Source: Bauldia sp.
Lineage (GTDB): Bacteria; Pseudomonadota; Alphaproteobacteria; Rhizobiales; Kaistiaceae
Assembly (NCBI GenBank): GCA_026126025.1
Contig: JAHCJZ010000004.1
Span: 62,001 to 126,000 of the forward strand
Length of the DNA: 64,000 nucleotides
Direction: 5' to 3'
The notes beneath the pieces were generated by a model. It was not told the DNA's origin. It searched no databases and saw nothing but the letters and a program-made list of their open reading frames with translations. Every line of letters begins with the position of its first letter. Position 1 is the first letter of the stretch. The position numbers were made by a program, and so were the translations under genes. Shown in pieces: positions 54,517-63,869 of this stretch.

Positions 54517-55436
54517 TCGTCATCGACAAGGACAAGGCCGCGCTCTTTCCGCACCGGCCGTTCGCGATCCGGCACAATCTCATCGGCCATCCGCTGCTGA
54601 CGCTCGATGCCCTCGCCGCGCTGGCCGGCCGGCTCGACGCCGACCGCGTCGAGTATAATTCCGGCAAGCTCCGCCCCAACCAGCGGCCCGAGGACGTGCC
54701 CGCCGTCAACCTCGCGCCGGAGGACGTCGTCCGCCGCATCGAGACCGCCGACGCCTGGATGGTGCTGAAGAACGTCGAGACGCTGCCCGAATATCGCAGG
54801 CTGATCGAGGAGGCGCTCGACGGCGCCGCCCGCGCCATGGGCTACCCCGACGCCCGCGCCGCCGGGATGCTCGATTTCGAGGGCTTCATCTTCGTCGCCT
54901 CGGCCCTCGCCGTCACGCCGTTCCACATGGATTACGAGGAGAACTTCTTCGTCCATCTCGCCGGCGACAAGGCGATGCATGTCTTCGACAATTCCGACCG
55001 CACGCTGGTGCGCGAGCCGGAGATGGAGATCTACCCCGGCAAGCACCGCAACCTCTATTACGAGCCGGCCTTCGAATCGCGCGCCCAGGTGTTCGAGATG
55101 AAGCCCGGCGACGGCCTGTTCCTGCCCTACACCTGGCCGCACTGGGTGCGCACCGGCAATCGCTGGGCGGCCTCGATGGCGATCACCTGGAAGTCGAAGC
55201 GCGACGTCCGGCTCAACAGCCTTTATTTCGTCAACGCCGTGCTGCGGAAGGCCGGCTGGGCGCAGCCCGCGCCGGGGCGCCACAAGGTGTGGGACGCCGT
55301 GAAGGTCGGCGGCTACACGGCCGCCCGCGCGGCGATCGAGCCGTTCCGCCGCAGCGAAGGCATGCGCCGCCGCCTCCGCGCGCTCTTCTTCGGCCGCAAG
55401 GCCAACTACTACTACCGCGAAACGCCGCAGCCCTAG
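54507..55436 (+). CDS. Cupin_8/JmjC-like oxygenase family protein
   Basis: 309 aa. A double-stranded beta helix with FHMDYEENFFVHLAGDKAMHVF (in part): His-x-Asp metal ligands at FHMDYEE, and a later GDGLFLPYTWPHWV supplying the second His. These are features of Fe(II)/2-oxoglutarate hydroxylases of the cupin_8/JmjC group; the C-terminal helices are basic. The start overlaps the end of the SET-domain frame by 10 bp. Substrate unknown. Confidence 0.78.
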   Translation: MELIVIDKDKAALFPHRPFAIRHNLIGHPLLTLDALAALAGRLDADRVEYNSGKLRPNQRPEDVPAVNLAPEDVVRRIETADAWMVLKNVETLPEYRRLIEEALDGAARAMGYPDARAAGMLDFEGFIFVASALAVTPFHMDYEENFFVHLAGDKAMHVFDNSDRTLVREPEMEIYPGKHRNLYYEPAFESRAQVFEMKPGDGLFLPYTWPHWVRTGNRWAASMAITWKSKRDVRLNSLYFVNAVLRKAGWAQPAPGRHKVWDAVKVGGYTAARAAIEPFRRSEGMRRRLRALFFGRKANYYYRETPQP

Positions 55437-55464
55437 CGCGCGACTGCGACCGCGGTCACCTACT

Positions 55465-55610
55465 CTCTTCAACCCTCCCCTTGCGGGAGGGTCGAAACCG
55501 CGAAGCGGTTTCGGGGAGGGGTGCTGAGTCCGAGGCTGAACGCGAGCTCAGCACCCCCTCCCGAACCGGCTGCGCCGGTTCGACCTCCCCGCAAGGGGGA
55601 GGTTGAAAAG
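55465..55610. repeat. Large composite inverted repeat
   Basis: The left half (about 55465-55530) and the right half (about 55540-55610) are near-perfect inverted copies, each itself containing smaller palindromes (CCCTCCCCTTGCGGGAGGG at 55473, and AACCGCGAAGCGGTT). The loop is about 18 bp. Such G/C-rich nested palindromes are dispersed in Rhizobiales genomes. It fills most of the gap between two convergent genes and may terminate both. Confidence 0.7.
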
Positions 55611-55672
55611 AAGCCGCAAGTGATACGCAAAGCGAGGACTTGGCGGCCGCCGGTCCTCGCCCGATCGGCCCG

Positions 55673-56152
55673 CTACTGGAGCTCGGCGATTGCCTCGGCG
55701 AGCTGGCCGCGGATTTCGCCGTCGGGATTCTGCTCGGTGTGAATGTTGACGTACCAGAGCCCGGCGCCGAGGTCGGCCGCCTCTTCGGCGGTGATGATCG
55801 TCGAGCCCTCGATCGGCGAGTCGAGCTCGGTGCCGAAATCGATGATCGGATCGGCATTGGTGCCGGTCCCCGCCGGCCCGTGAATATGCGCCGCGACCGC
55901 GGGCCCGCTGAGGCCCTCATAGGAGACGCGCCACGACAGGGTCATGGTCGATTCATCGTAGAAGACGAGCGCGAGACCGCGGGCGTCGGTCTCGACCGGC
56001 GGCACCTGCTCGCCGCCGATGAGGTCGGCGGCATACTGGGTGGGCATGGTGATCTCTTCGGCAGGAGGATCGTCCTGCGCGATGGCGGCGATCGACGCGC
56101 CGGCGATGAGCGCCGCGGCAGCGCCGCCGGCGACAAGATGGGACGTCCGCAT
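55673..56152 (-). CDS. CHRD-domain secreted protein
   Basis: 159 aa from the ATG at 56152; the frame is open far upstream into the next gene but the signal peptide (LVAGGAAAALIAGASIAAIA) begins here. The CHRD fold is marked by GGEQVPPVETDARG, the AAHIHGPAG motif and GLWYVNIHTEQNPDGEIRGQL (in part). Bacterial CHRD proteins are extracytoplasmic with unknown function. Confidence 0.85.
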   Translation of the reverse strand: MRTSHLVAGGAAAALIAGASIAAIAQDDPPAEEITMPTQYAADLIGGEQVPPVETDARGLALVFYDESTMTLSWRVSYEGLSGPAVAAHIHGPAGTGTNADPIIDFGTELDSPIEGSTIITAEEAADLGAGLWYVNIHTEQNPDGEIRGQLAEAIAELQ

Positions 56153-56231
56153 GACTGGGATTCCTTCGGCTGGGCCCGGTCGACCGGACCTTGGCGCCTC
56201 CCGCCCTGGCAGCGTAACGCGGCGTTCCCGG

Positions 56232-56681
56232 TCATCGTTCCCCGCCCGGCGTCGTCGCCGGATCGGCGTTCGCGGTGCCCTCGACGCCCATATAGACCGC
56301 AAGAAGCCGCACCGGCGCGTCACCACGATTGGTGCCGTTGTGAGCCCAGTCCATCGCTTCGAGCACGCCGCCGCCCGCGGCGTAGACCCGCGTCCCCTCG
56401 CTGCCATAGTCGACCGTGAGCGCGCCTTCGAGGATGTAGGCGAAGAGCGGGACGGAATGGGTGTGCCACCCCGTCTCCCCACCCGGCGGGATGGTGACGA
56501 TCGCGGCGGTGACCAGCGGCGTCCCCTCCGGATAGGCGATCGGCTGGCCGAGGATGGTCTCGCCGCTGGCGAGGACCGGCGTCAGAAGGTTCTGGTAGGC
56601 ATTGTCGGGCGCCTGCGCGAAGGCGACGGCGGCAGCCGCTCCGACGACGGCGAGCGGAACGAGGACGAGGGCACGGTTCAT
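56232..56681 (-). CDS. Secreted cupin-domain protein
   Basis: 149 aa with a signal peptide ending AFAQ. Cupin motif 1 is GGETGWHTHSVPLFAYILEG and motif 2 AAGGGVLEAMDWAHNG, giving a possible His3 metal site. Such periplasmic cupins have varied or unknown roles. Upstream in the same orientation as the CHRD gene with 79 bp between; possibly one transcript. Confidence 0.8.
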   Translation of the reverse strand: MNRALVLVPLAVVGAAAAVAFAQAPDNAYQNLLTPVLASGETILGQPIAYPEGTPLVTAAIVTIPPGGETGWHTHSVPLFAYILEGALTVDYGSEGTRVYAAGGGVLEAMDWAHNGTNRGDAPVRLLAVYMGVEGTANADPATTPGGER

Positions 56682-56860
56682 CGGATCCTCCAGGTTGATG
56701 CCGCGAAGGATCGCCCGCCACGGTTTCCGCGCCTCTAACGCCGATCCACTCGTGCTTCACCGGACACCTCTCCCGTGGGGATAGGTGAATGAGAGGGCCA
56801 GGCAGTTGATCCCCATGCGCCGAAGTGCCAAATGAGCCCTCTGCTGGCCGGGTGAAACCC

Positions 56861-58183
56861 ATGTCCGTCGCCGATTTTGCCGAAGCGAAGAAAGCGCGGA
56901 GCGGGGCTTCCGCTCCCGCGTCCGACCTTGCCGCCACGATGGCCGAGATCGGCCGGAACGCGCGCGAGGCCGCGCGCATCCTTGCCGTCGCCCCCACCGA
57001 GACGAAGAACGACGCCCTTCGCGCGATGGCGCTGACGCTGCGCGACCGCACCGACCTGATCCTCGCCGCCAACCTCAAGGACCTTGCCGCCGCCGATCGC
57101 CGCGGCATCACCGGCGCCTTCCGCGACCGGCTCGTCCTCGACGCCTCGCGCATCGACGCGATGGCGAAGGGCATTGAGGACATCGTTGCCCTCCCCGACC
57201 CGGTCGGCGCGGTGATCGCCGACTGGACGCGCCCCAACGGCCTTCGCATCGAGCGGGTGCGCACGCCGCTCGGCGTCGTCGGCGTCATCTATGAGAGCCG
57301 CCCCAACGTCACCGCCGACGCCGGCGCGCTGACGCTGAAGGCCGGCAATGCCGTGATCCTCCGCGGCGGTTCGGAATCGGCGCTGTCGAGCGCGGCGATC
57401 CACGACTGCATGGTGATCGGCCTCGTCGCCGCCGGCCTCCCCGAGACCGCGATCCAGATCGTGCCCACCACCGACCGCGCCGCGGTCGGCATGATGCTCG
57501 GAGGCCTTTCCGGTTCGATCGACGTGATCGTGCCCCGCGGCGGGCGCGGCCTGGTCGAGCGCGTCCAGACCGAGGCGCGCATCCCGGTCTTCGCCCATCT
57601 GGAGGGCATCAACCACGTCTATGTCGACCGCGCCGCCGATCTCGCAATGGCGACCGACATCACCCTCAACGCCAAGATGCGCCGCACCGGCGTGTGCGGC
57701 GCCGCCGAGACGCTGCTGATTGACCGTGCCGTCGTGGCGACGCATCTCTTGCCGATCGTCCAGGCGCTGCAGGCCGCCGGCTGCGCCATCCGCGGCGACG
57801 AGGAGACCCGCGATCATCTCGGCGAGGGCGTCGAGCCCGCGACCGAGGCCGACTGGTCGACCGAATATCTCGACGCGATCATGTCGGTGAGGGTGGTCGA
57901 CGGCATCGACGAGGCGATCGACCATATCGAGCGCTACGGCTCGCGCCACACCGACACGATCGTGACCGAAGACCCGGCCGCGGCAGCGTTCTTCCTCGAC
58001 CGTGTCGACAGCGCCATCGTCCTCCACAACGCCTCGACCCAGTTCGCCGACGGCGCCGAGTTCGGCATGGGCGCCGAGATCGGGATCGCGACGGGGAAGC
58101 TCCACGCCCGCGGGCCGATCGGCGTCGAGCAGCTCACCACCTTCAAATACCGCGTCCACGGCAGCGGCCAGATCCGCCCTTGA
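56861..58183 (+). CDS. proA: Gamma-glutamyl phosphate reductase
   Basis: 440 aa from the ATG at 56861; a GTG at 56825 would add 12 residues. Reduces gamma-glutamyl phosphate to glutamate semialdehyde, the step after ProB. Landmarks: [20 protein letters not shown] (cited in part), [14 protein letters not shown], the catalytic Cys in [14 protein letters not shown] and the [13 protein letters not shown] stretch. It heads the conserved block with nadD, rsfS and rlmH, but proB is 56 kb upstream. Confidence 0.96.
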   Translation: MSVADFAEAKKARSGASAPASDLAATMAEIGRNAREAARILAVAPTETKNDALRAMALTLRDRTDLILAANLKDLAAADRRGITGAFRDRLVLDASRIDAMAKGIEDIVALPDPVGAVIADWTRPNGLRIERVRTPLGVVGVIYESRPNVTADAGALTLKAGNAVILRGGSESALSSAAIHDCMVIGLVAAGLPETAIQIVPTTDRAAVGMMLGGLSGSIDVIVPRGGRGLVERVQTEARIPVFAHLEGINHVYVDRAADLAMATDITLNAKMRRTGVCGAAETLLIDRAVVATHLLPIVQALQAAGCAIRGDEETRDHLGEGVEPATEADWSTEYLDAIMSVRVVDGIDEAIDHIERYGSRHTDTIVTEDPAAAAFFLDRVDSAIVLHNASTQFADGAEFGMGAEIGIATGKLHARGPIGVEQLTTFKYRVHGSGQIRP

Positions 58184-58803
58184 AGCGACGGTCGCCGCGT
58201 TCGCCGGTCTATGCCGACCGCCTGCCACCGACCCGGCCGGGCACGCGCGTCGCGCTCTTCGGCGGCACCTTCGATCCGCCGCATGACGGGCACCTCATGG
58301 CGAGCCTCTCCGCGCTCCGCCGCATCGGGGTCGAGCAGGTGTGGTGGCTGCTGACGCCGGGCAACCCGCTGAAGCGGCGGAAGCCCGCGCCGCTCGCCGA
58401 TCGACTCGCCGCCTGCGCCGCCTTCGCCGACCATCCCCGGATCGCCGTCACCGGCATCGAGGCAACGTTCGGCACCCGCTACAGCATCGACACCGTCCGC
58501 CGCATCCTGGCGCAGTGCCCGGGCGTCTCTTTCGTCTGGCTGATGGGCGCCGACGCCCTTGCTGGCTTCCACCGCTGGCGGGACTGGCGGCGCCTCGCCG
58601 CGATGATCCCCATCGCCGTGGTCGACCGGCCCAACGCCGGCGGCGCGCTCGCCTCGCCCGCCGCCATCACCCTCCGCGACCGCCGCATCAGCGAAAGCGA
58701 CGCCGCCCTCCTCCCTTCCCTCGCGCCGCCGGTGTGGACCTTCCTCCACGGCCCGCGCATCGGCGTTTCCTCCACCGCCCTCCGCTCGCGCAAGAAGCGG
58801 TAG
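58180..58803 (+). CDS. nadD: Nicotinate-nucleotide adenylyltransferase
   Basis: 207 aa, TTG start overlapping the proA stop by 4 bp. Makes deamido-NAD from nicotinate mononucleotide. The nucleotidyltransferase motif [15 protein letters not shown] and the second motif ISSTALR-like ([11 protein letters not shown]) are both present; [12 protein letters not shown] and [10 protein letters not shown] are typical of NadD. Confidence 0.95.
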   Translation: MKRRSPRSPVYADRLPPTRPGTRVALFGGTFDPPHDGHLMASLSALRRIGVEQVWWLLTPGNPLKRRKPAPLADRLAACAAFADHPRIAVTGIEATFGTRYSIDTVRRILAQCPGVSFVWLMGADALAGFHRWRDWRRLAAMIPIAVVDRPNAGGALASPAAITLRDRRISESDAALLPSLAPPVWTFLHGPRIGVSSTALRSRKKR

Positions 58804-58827
58804 GGCGCGGCGCTCCGCGCCGCCGGG

Positions 58828-58923
58828 CAGTCGGCAATCGGCAGTCGCGTTTCGCCGATCGAACCGTGCCCAACCTGACGCCACCCGACTGCCGACTGCC
58901 GACTGCCGATTGCCGATTGCCGG
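58828..58923. repeat. Inverted tandem heptamers
   Basis: Five tandem copies of CCGACTG/CCGATTG run from 58885 to 58919, and three inverted copies (CAGTCGG, CAATCGG, CAGTCGC) lie at 58828-58848. Together they can fold into a long hairpin between nadD and rsfS. Slippage at the repeats is likely; the function is unknown. Confidence 0.65.
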
Positions 58924-59055
58924 ATCAGCACGCTTGCGTCTTGAAACGGTCACCGCGCTCGCCCTATCTTTTGCGAGTCGGCCGCTGGCCGGCCCGCAGC
59001 CCGACGGGGCTGCCGCAACGGTGGTTGGAAGAGGATCAACCCGCTGACATCGGCA

Positions 59056-59457
59056 TTGCAGCCCGGCAGAGCGACCCGCTCTCGCCACGCGGCGTCCGGA
59101 ACTCGGTCAGTCCCGGTACCGGCCGTCCTCACTCAGGTCCTCGAGACTCTGGCCGACGCCAAGGCCGAGGACATTGTCCCGATCGACATCACCGGCAAGA
59201 GCCCGCTGAGCGACCACATGGTGATCGCCTCCGGCAGGTCGGACCGTCACGTCGGCGCCATCGCCGACCGGCTGGTCACCGCGCTCAAGGATCACGGCTT
59301 CGGCGTCCCCCGCATCGAGGGCCTGCCGCATTGTGACTGGGTGCTGGTCGACACCGGCGACGTGGTCGTCCACATCTTCCGGCCGGAAGTCCGCAGCTTC
59401 TACAATCTCGAGAAGATGTGGCAGGTCGACGCGATCAGCGGTCCGCCGCTGTCCTGA
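59056..59457 (+). CDS. rsfS: Ribosomal silencing factor RsfS
   Basis: 133 aa with a TTG start; no ATG or GTG lies nearer the conserved domain. RsfS binds L14 and blocks subunit joining when nutrients fall. Landmarks: AKAEDIVPIDITGKSPLSDHMVIASG (in part), the EGLPHCDWVLVDTGDVVVHIF core (in part) and the C-terminal RSFYNLEKMW. The first ~20 residues are poorly conserved. Confidence 0.93.
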   Translation: MQPGRATRSRHAASGTRSVPVPAVLTQVLETLADAKAEDIVPIDITGKSPLSDHMVIASGRSDRHVGAIADRLVTALKDHGFGVPRIEGLPHCDWVLVDTGDVVVHIFRPEVRSFYNLEKMWQVDAISGPPLS

Positions 59458-59481
59458 CGCCGTGATCCGCGGGCGCCCGCA

Positions 59482-59961
59482 ATGCGCCTGACCGTCATCG
59501 CCGTCGGCCGCCTCAAGGCCGGGGCCGAGCGCGAGCTTGCCGCGCGCTATGTCGATCGCGTCAACGCCGCCGGCGCCCGCATCGGCCTCTCCGTCGCGAT
59601 CCGCGAAATCCCCGAAAGCAAGGCCGCACGGCCCGCCGACCGCAGCCGCGACGAGGCGCTTGCCATCGCCGCCGCGCTCCCCGACGGCGTGCCCGTCATT
59701 GCCCTCGCCGAAACCGGCGATGCCCTCACCAGCGAGGCCTTCGCCCGGAAGCTCGGCCGCTGGCGCGACGACGGCGAGGCGGAGATCGTCTTTGTCATCG
59801 GCGGCGCCGACGGCCTCGACGACCTTGTCCTCGGCCACAGCCGGCTCCGGCTCGCCTTCGGCGCCATGACCTGGCCGCATCAGCTCGTCCGCGCCATGCT
59901 GGCGGAGCAGCTCTACCGCGCCGTGACGATCCTTTCCGGTCACCCCTACCACCGGGCGTGA
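59482..59961 (+). CDS. rlmH: 23S rRNA pseudouridine-1915 N3-methyltransferase
   Basis: 159 aa SPOUT enzyme. Characteristic segments: MRLTVIAVGRLKAG at the start, VIALAETGDALTSEAFA, FVIGGADGLDD with the SAM-binding knot, and the C-terminal MTWPHQLVRAMLAEQLYRA and GHPYHR. It methylates pseudouridine 1915 in helix 69. Standard partner of rsfS. Confidence 0.96.
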   Translation: MRLTVIAVGRLKAGAERELAARYVDRVNAAGARIGLSVAIREIPESKAARPADRSRDEALAIAAALPDGVPVIALAETGDALTSEAFARKLGRWRDDGEAEIVFVIGGADGLDDLVLGHSRLRLAFGAMTWPHQLVRAMLAEQLYRAVTILSGHPYHRA

Positions 59962-60079
59962 CGGTCAAAGCGCCGCCGCATTCATCCTTGATAAGCGCCT
60001 CGCTGCTAGGCAGGGGTGACCCGGCCGCGGCCGGAAGGGGCGATTCCGACGGATTGGACGAGAGGGACGGCTCTACCCC

Positions 60080-61333
60080 GTGACCCGGCGTTTCCTGCTC
60101 GGCCTCGGCTTGGCGGCGCTTGCGGCGCTCGCGAACCCGTTGGCCGCTGCCGCCCAGGATGACGCCGCCGCCCTTCTCGAGGAACGCCGCGCCGCGCTTG
60201 ACGGGCTCCTCGCCGAGATCACCGTCAGCGCCGAGCGGCAGGCCGAGCTGGAAGCCGAGATCGCGGCGATCGAGACCGATCGCGCCACGCTCAACGAGAC
60301 GTTGATCGCCACCAACCAGAGGACGCAGGAGCTGGAAACCGCCATCGCCGCATCGGAGGCCCGCATCGCCGGGCTGGTCGAGGACGAGGCCGCCATCCGC
60401 ACCTCGCTCGCCGGCCGGCGCGAGGTGCTGGGCGAGGTGCTGGCCGCGCTGCAGCGCATGGGGCGCCAGCCGCCGCCGGCGATCCTCATCCAGCCGGAGG
60501 ATGCGCTCGCGTCGGTGCGGAGCGCGATCCTGCTGGGCGCCGTGGTGCCCGAGCTCCGCGCCGAAGCCGCGGCCCTCGTCGCCGACATGGAGGCTCTGAT
60601 GGCGCTCCGCGCCGAGCAGGAGGCGGAGCAGTCGCGGCTCCTTGCTGACGCCGCGACGCTGGCGGAGGAGAGCCAGCGGATCGAGCTCCTCCTCGCGGAG
60701 CGCCAGACCGCCTCCGATGAGACCGCGGCGGAGCTGGAGGAACAGCGCGCCCGCGCCGCGGCTCTTGCCGCCGACGCCGGGACTCTCGAAGAGTTGATCG
60801 GCGCGTTCGAGCCTCGCAACGTCGCCGCCTTCGCGCCGGAATCGGAGCCGGCGGTCGACGTCACGCCGATCTTCCTCGGCGAGGCCGACCGCATCCGTCC
60901 GGCGATCCCCTTCGCCTCGGCGCGCGGGCTCCTGCCGCGCCCCGCCGCCGGCGAGCTCCTCATCGATTTCGGCGGCAATGACGGCTTCGGCGGGCGCGCT
61001 GCCGGCATCTCGCTCGGCACCCGGTCCGGGGCGCGCGTCTCCTCGCCCTCCGACGGCTGGGTGGAGTTCGCCGGGCCGTACCGCAGCTACGGCAATCTTC
61101 TCATCGTCAATGCCGGCGACGGCTACCTTGTTTTGCTGGCCGGCATGGACCAACTGGATGTCCGGCCGGGCCAGTTCGTGCTGGCCGGCGAGCCCGTCGG
61201 CATGATGGGCACCGCCCGCGTCGCCGACGCCGGCGGCGCCTCGCTAGGCAACGTTCAGCCGGTGCTCTATGTGGAATTCCGCAGAGCCGGCACCCCCATC
61301 AATCCGGGCCCGTGGTGGGCTCAGCCCTTCTGA
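60080..61333 (+). CDS. EnvC-like murein hydrolase activator
   Basis: 417 aa, GTG start, signal peptide ending AAAQ. Residues ~25-260 are coiled coil (ERRAALDGLLAEITVSAERQ, QELETAIAASEARIAG), residues ~300-417 a LytM/M23 domain (GISLGTRSGARVSSPSDGWV). The zinc His-x-His of active LytM enzymes is replaced (VLLAGMDQL), so it would act by activating amidases during cell separation, as EnvC does. Usual neighbour of rlmH and ctpA. Confidence 0.88.
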   Translation: MTRRFLLGLGLAALAALANPLAAAAQDDAAALLEERRAALDGLLAEITVSAERQAELEAEIAAIETDRATLNETLIATNQRTQELETAIAASEARIAGLVEDEAAIRTSLAGRREVLGEVLAALQRMGRQPPPAILIQPEDALASVRSAILLGAVVPELRAEAAALVADMEALMALRAEQEAEQSRLLADAATLAEESQRIELLLAERQTASDETAAELEEQRARAAALAADAGTLEELIGAFEPRNVAAFAPESEPAVDVTPIFLGEADRIRPAIPFASARGLLPRPAAGELLIDFGGNDGFGGRAAGISLGTRSGARVSSPSDGWVEFAGPYRSYGNLLIVNAGDGYLVLLAGMDQLDVRPGQFVLAGEPVGMMGTARVADAGGASLGNVQPVLYVEFRRAGTPINPGPWWAQPF

Positions 61334-61348
61334 CGAAAAGGTTGGCGA

Positions 61349-62692
61349 ATGATGCGCAAGGCTCCCCTGCTGCTGGTCGGCGTGCTCGTTGGCGCGTTCG
61401 CCGTCTTCGGCGTCACCCAGCAGGCCGGACTGGCAGGCGGCCAGGCCGTCGCCCAGGAGGACGACACCTACCGCGCGCTCAACCTCTTCGGTGAAGTCTT
61501 CGAGCGCATCCGCGGCGACTATGTCGACGAGGTCACCGCCTCCGAGCTGATCGAGGCGGCGATCAGCGGCATGGTCGATTCGCTCGACCCGCATTCCAGC
61601 TACCTCAATCCCGACGCCTTCACCGCGATGCAGGTGCAGACCTCCGGCGAGTTCGGCGGCCTCGGCATCCGCGTCGAGATGCTGAACGGCAAGGTCCATG
61701 TCGTGTCGCCGATCCGCAACACGCCGGCGGAGGCCGCCGGCCTCATCACCGGCGACTTCATCATCGCCATCGACGGCCAGGTCGTGGAAGGCAATCTCGA
61801 CCTCGAGCAGGCCATCGACCTGATGCGCGGTCGGCCGGGCACCGAGGTGACGCTCGTGGTCGAGCGCAGCACCCTCGCCGAGCCGTTCGAGGTCGTGATC
61901 GAGCGCGCCATCATCCGCCTCGAGACCGTGATCTCGCGGATCGAGGACGACGTCGCCTACATCCTCCTCACCCAGTTCAGCGAGCGCACCGCGCGCGAGA
62001 TGGAGGCTGCGATCACCGCAATTGAGGAAGAGCTGGGCGACGACCTCAAGGGCGTCATCCTCGACCTTCGCGGCAATCCGGGCGGCCTCCTGGAGTCCTC
62101 GATCGCGGTCGCCGACGCCTTCCTCGAAGCGGGCGAGATCCTCTCCACCCGCGGCCGCAACCCGCAGGACACGGCGCGCCGCACCGCGACGCCCGGCGAT
62201 ATCATCGAGGGCCTGCCGCTGGTCGTGCTGATCAATGGCGGCTCCGCCTCGGCGTCGGAGATCGTCGCCGGCGCCCTCCAGGACCAGGCCCGCGCCACAC
62301 TGGTCGGCACCCGGTCCTTCGGCAAGGGCTCGGTGCAGACCATCTTCTCGCTCGGACCGGGCGACGGCGGCCTCCGCATCACCACCTCGCGCTACTACAC
62401 GCCCTCCGGCCGCTCGATCCAGGCGAGCGGCATCGCGCCCGACATCGTGATCTTCAACGAGCTGCCGCCGGACCTTGCCGAGCAGGCCGTCGACGTGCCG
62501 CTGCAGGGCGAGGCCGCCCTTCCCGGCCATCTGATCGGCGAGGAGGAGGAGAACCGCATCACGCCGCAGGAGACCTACGTGCCGCGCAACGCGGAAGAGG
62601 ACCAGCAGCTGATCTACGCGCTGCGGCTCCTGCGCGGCGAGGAGCAGCACGCGGCGTTCCCGCCCGACCCCGACCTCGGCGTTCCGGAGTAG
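61349..62692 (+). CDS. ctpA: C-terminal processing peptidase, S41 family
   Basis: 447 aa. N-terminal membrane anchor, PDZ domain (~90-170: GEFGGLGIRVEMLNGKVHVV, GDFIIAIDGQ), and an S41 catalytic core with Ser in NGGSASASEIVAGAL and Lys in TRSFGKGSVQT, the Ser-Lys dyad. It degrades periplasmic substrates such as cell-wall hydrolase factors. It follows the EnvC-like gene by 15 bp. Confidence 0.95.
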   Translation: MMRKAPLLLVGVLVGAFAVFGVTQQAGLAGGQAVAQEDDTYRALNLFGEVFERIRGDYVDEVTASELIEAAISGMVDSLDPHSSYLNPDAFTAMQVQTSGEFGGLGIRVEMLNGKVHVVSPIRNTPAEAAGLITGDFIIAIDGQVVEGNLDLEQAIDLMRGRPGTEVTLVVERSTLAEPFEVVIERAIIRLETVISRIEDDVAYILLTQFSERTAREMEAAITAIEEELGDDLKGVILDLRGNPGGLLESSIAVADAFLEAGEILSTRGRNPQDTARRTATPGDIIEGLPLVVLINGGSASASEIVAGALQDQARATLVGTRSFGKGSVQTIFSLGPGDGGLRITTSRYYTPSGRSIQASGIAPDIVIFNELPPDLAEQAVDVPLQGEAALPGHLIGEEEENRITPQETYVPRNAEEDQQLIYALRLLRGEEQHAAFPPDPDLGVPE

Positions 62693-62702
62693 CCGGCACG
62701 CG

Positions 62703-63869
62703 ATGGCCGACAGCGACCTCACCCGGCCGCTCGGCACCGGCCCGCGCCGCAGCGGCGGCAGCCTGCCGCTCGCCATCGTCCTGACCCTCCTCGGCGGCGC
62801 GCTGGTCGGCGGCGCCGCCTGGCTGATGCTGTCGTCGGACATGGCCGGCAGCGACGCGCCGGACGGCGGCGTGGCCGTCGCCATCGAGGACGAGCCCGAG
62901 CCGGAAGGCGGCGATGTGGTGATCCGCGCCGCTGAGGGCGGCGGCGAGGGCGTCGTCATCCTGACGCCGGACGGCCTTCCCGCCGATGGCGGCGTCCGCA
63001 TCAGCGACCCCTTCGGCGATGTCGCCGCCGCGCTTCCGGTCGAACCGCTCCCCCAGCTGATCGAGACCACCGCGGTCGGGCGGCTGCCGGTGGTCGCCGA
63101 CGGGCTTCGGCCGTTCGACGCCTATCGCCGCCAGCCCGGCCCGGCGGTGTCCGGCCGGCCGCCGCGCATCGCCATCATCGTCGGCGGCATCGGCATCGGC
63201 CAGGCCGGCAGCCAGCGCGCGCTCGACCTCCTGCCCGGCGAGGTGTCGATCGCGCTCGCGCCCTACGGCCAGGACCTCGAAGCCTGGGGCGAGCGCGCCC
63301 GCGCCGACGGGCACGAGGTGCTGCTCCAGGTGCCGATGGAGCCGTTCGATTTCGACGTCAACGACCCCGGCCCCGAGACGCTGATCGTCGGCGATTCCGC
63401 GCAGGAGAACATCGCCCGGCTCGAATGGCTGATGGCGCGCTTCACCGCCTATGCCGGCGTCGTCACCTATGCCGGCGGCCGGTTCACCTCCGAGCCCGCC
63501 GCGCTGCGGCCGGTGGTCGACGAGCTCGCGCGCCGTGGCCTGATGCTGGTCGACGACGGCTCGTCGCCGCGCTCCCGCAGCAGCGAGGTCGCCGCCGGCG
63601 CGCTCCCCTTCGCCCAGGCCGACCTCGTGCTCGACGCCGAGGTCAATGCCGGCGCGATCACCGCCGCGCTCGCCCGGCTGGAGGACATCGCCCGCCAGCG
63701 CGGCTACGCCATCGCCACCGCCAGCGCCTTCGGCGCCACCATCGACGCGATCGCCCGGTGGGCCGAGACGGCCGCCACCCGCGGCATCGACCTCGTCCCG
63801 GTCACGTCGCTGGCGAACGATCCCGGCTTATCTTCCGACGAGGACGCCATTGTCATCGAAGTCGAGTGA
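62703..63869 (+). CDS. Divergent polysaccharide deacetylase family protein
   Basis: 388 aa. One membrane helix near the N-terminus ([21 protein letters not shown]), an acidic low-complexity linker, then a divergent YibQ/NodB-like domain from ~155: [45 protein letters not shown] and [10 protein letters not shown]. Substrate unclear in this family; the place after ctpA and before rppH is conserved. Confidence 0.88.
   Translation: MADSDLTRPLGTGPRRSGGSLPLAIVLTLLGGALVGGAAWLMLSSDMAGSDAPDGGVAVAIEDEPEPEGGDVVIRAAEGGGEGVVILTPDGLPADGGVRISDPFGDVAAALPVEPLPQLIETTAVGRLPVVADGLRPFDAYRRQPGPAVSGRPPRIAIIVGGIGIGQAGSQRALDLLPGEVSIALAPYGQDLEAWGERARADGHEVLLQVPMEPFDFDVNDPGPETLIVGDSAQENIARLEWLMARFTAYAGVVTYAGGRFTSEPAALRPVVDELARRGLMLVDDGSSPRSRSSEVAAGALPFAQADLVLDAEVNAGAITAALARLEDIARQRGYAIATASAFGATIDAIARWAETAATRGIDLVPVTSLANDPGLSSDEDAIVIEVE

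Noticed and set aside
58885-58923. Possible CRISPR array
   Set aside because: The repeats are 7 bp with no spacers; no cas genes are present anywhere in the window.
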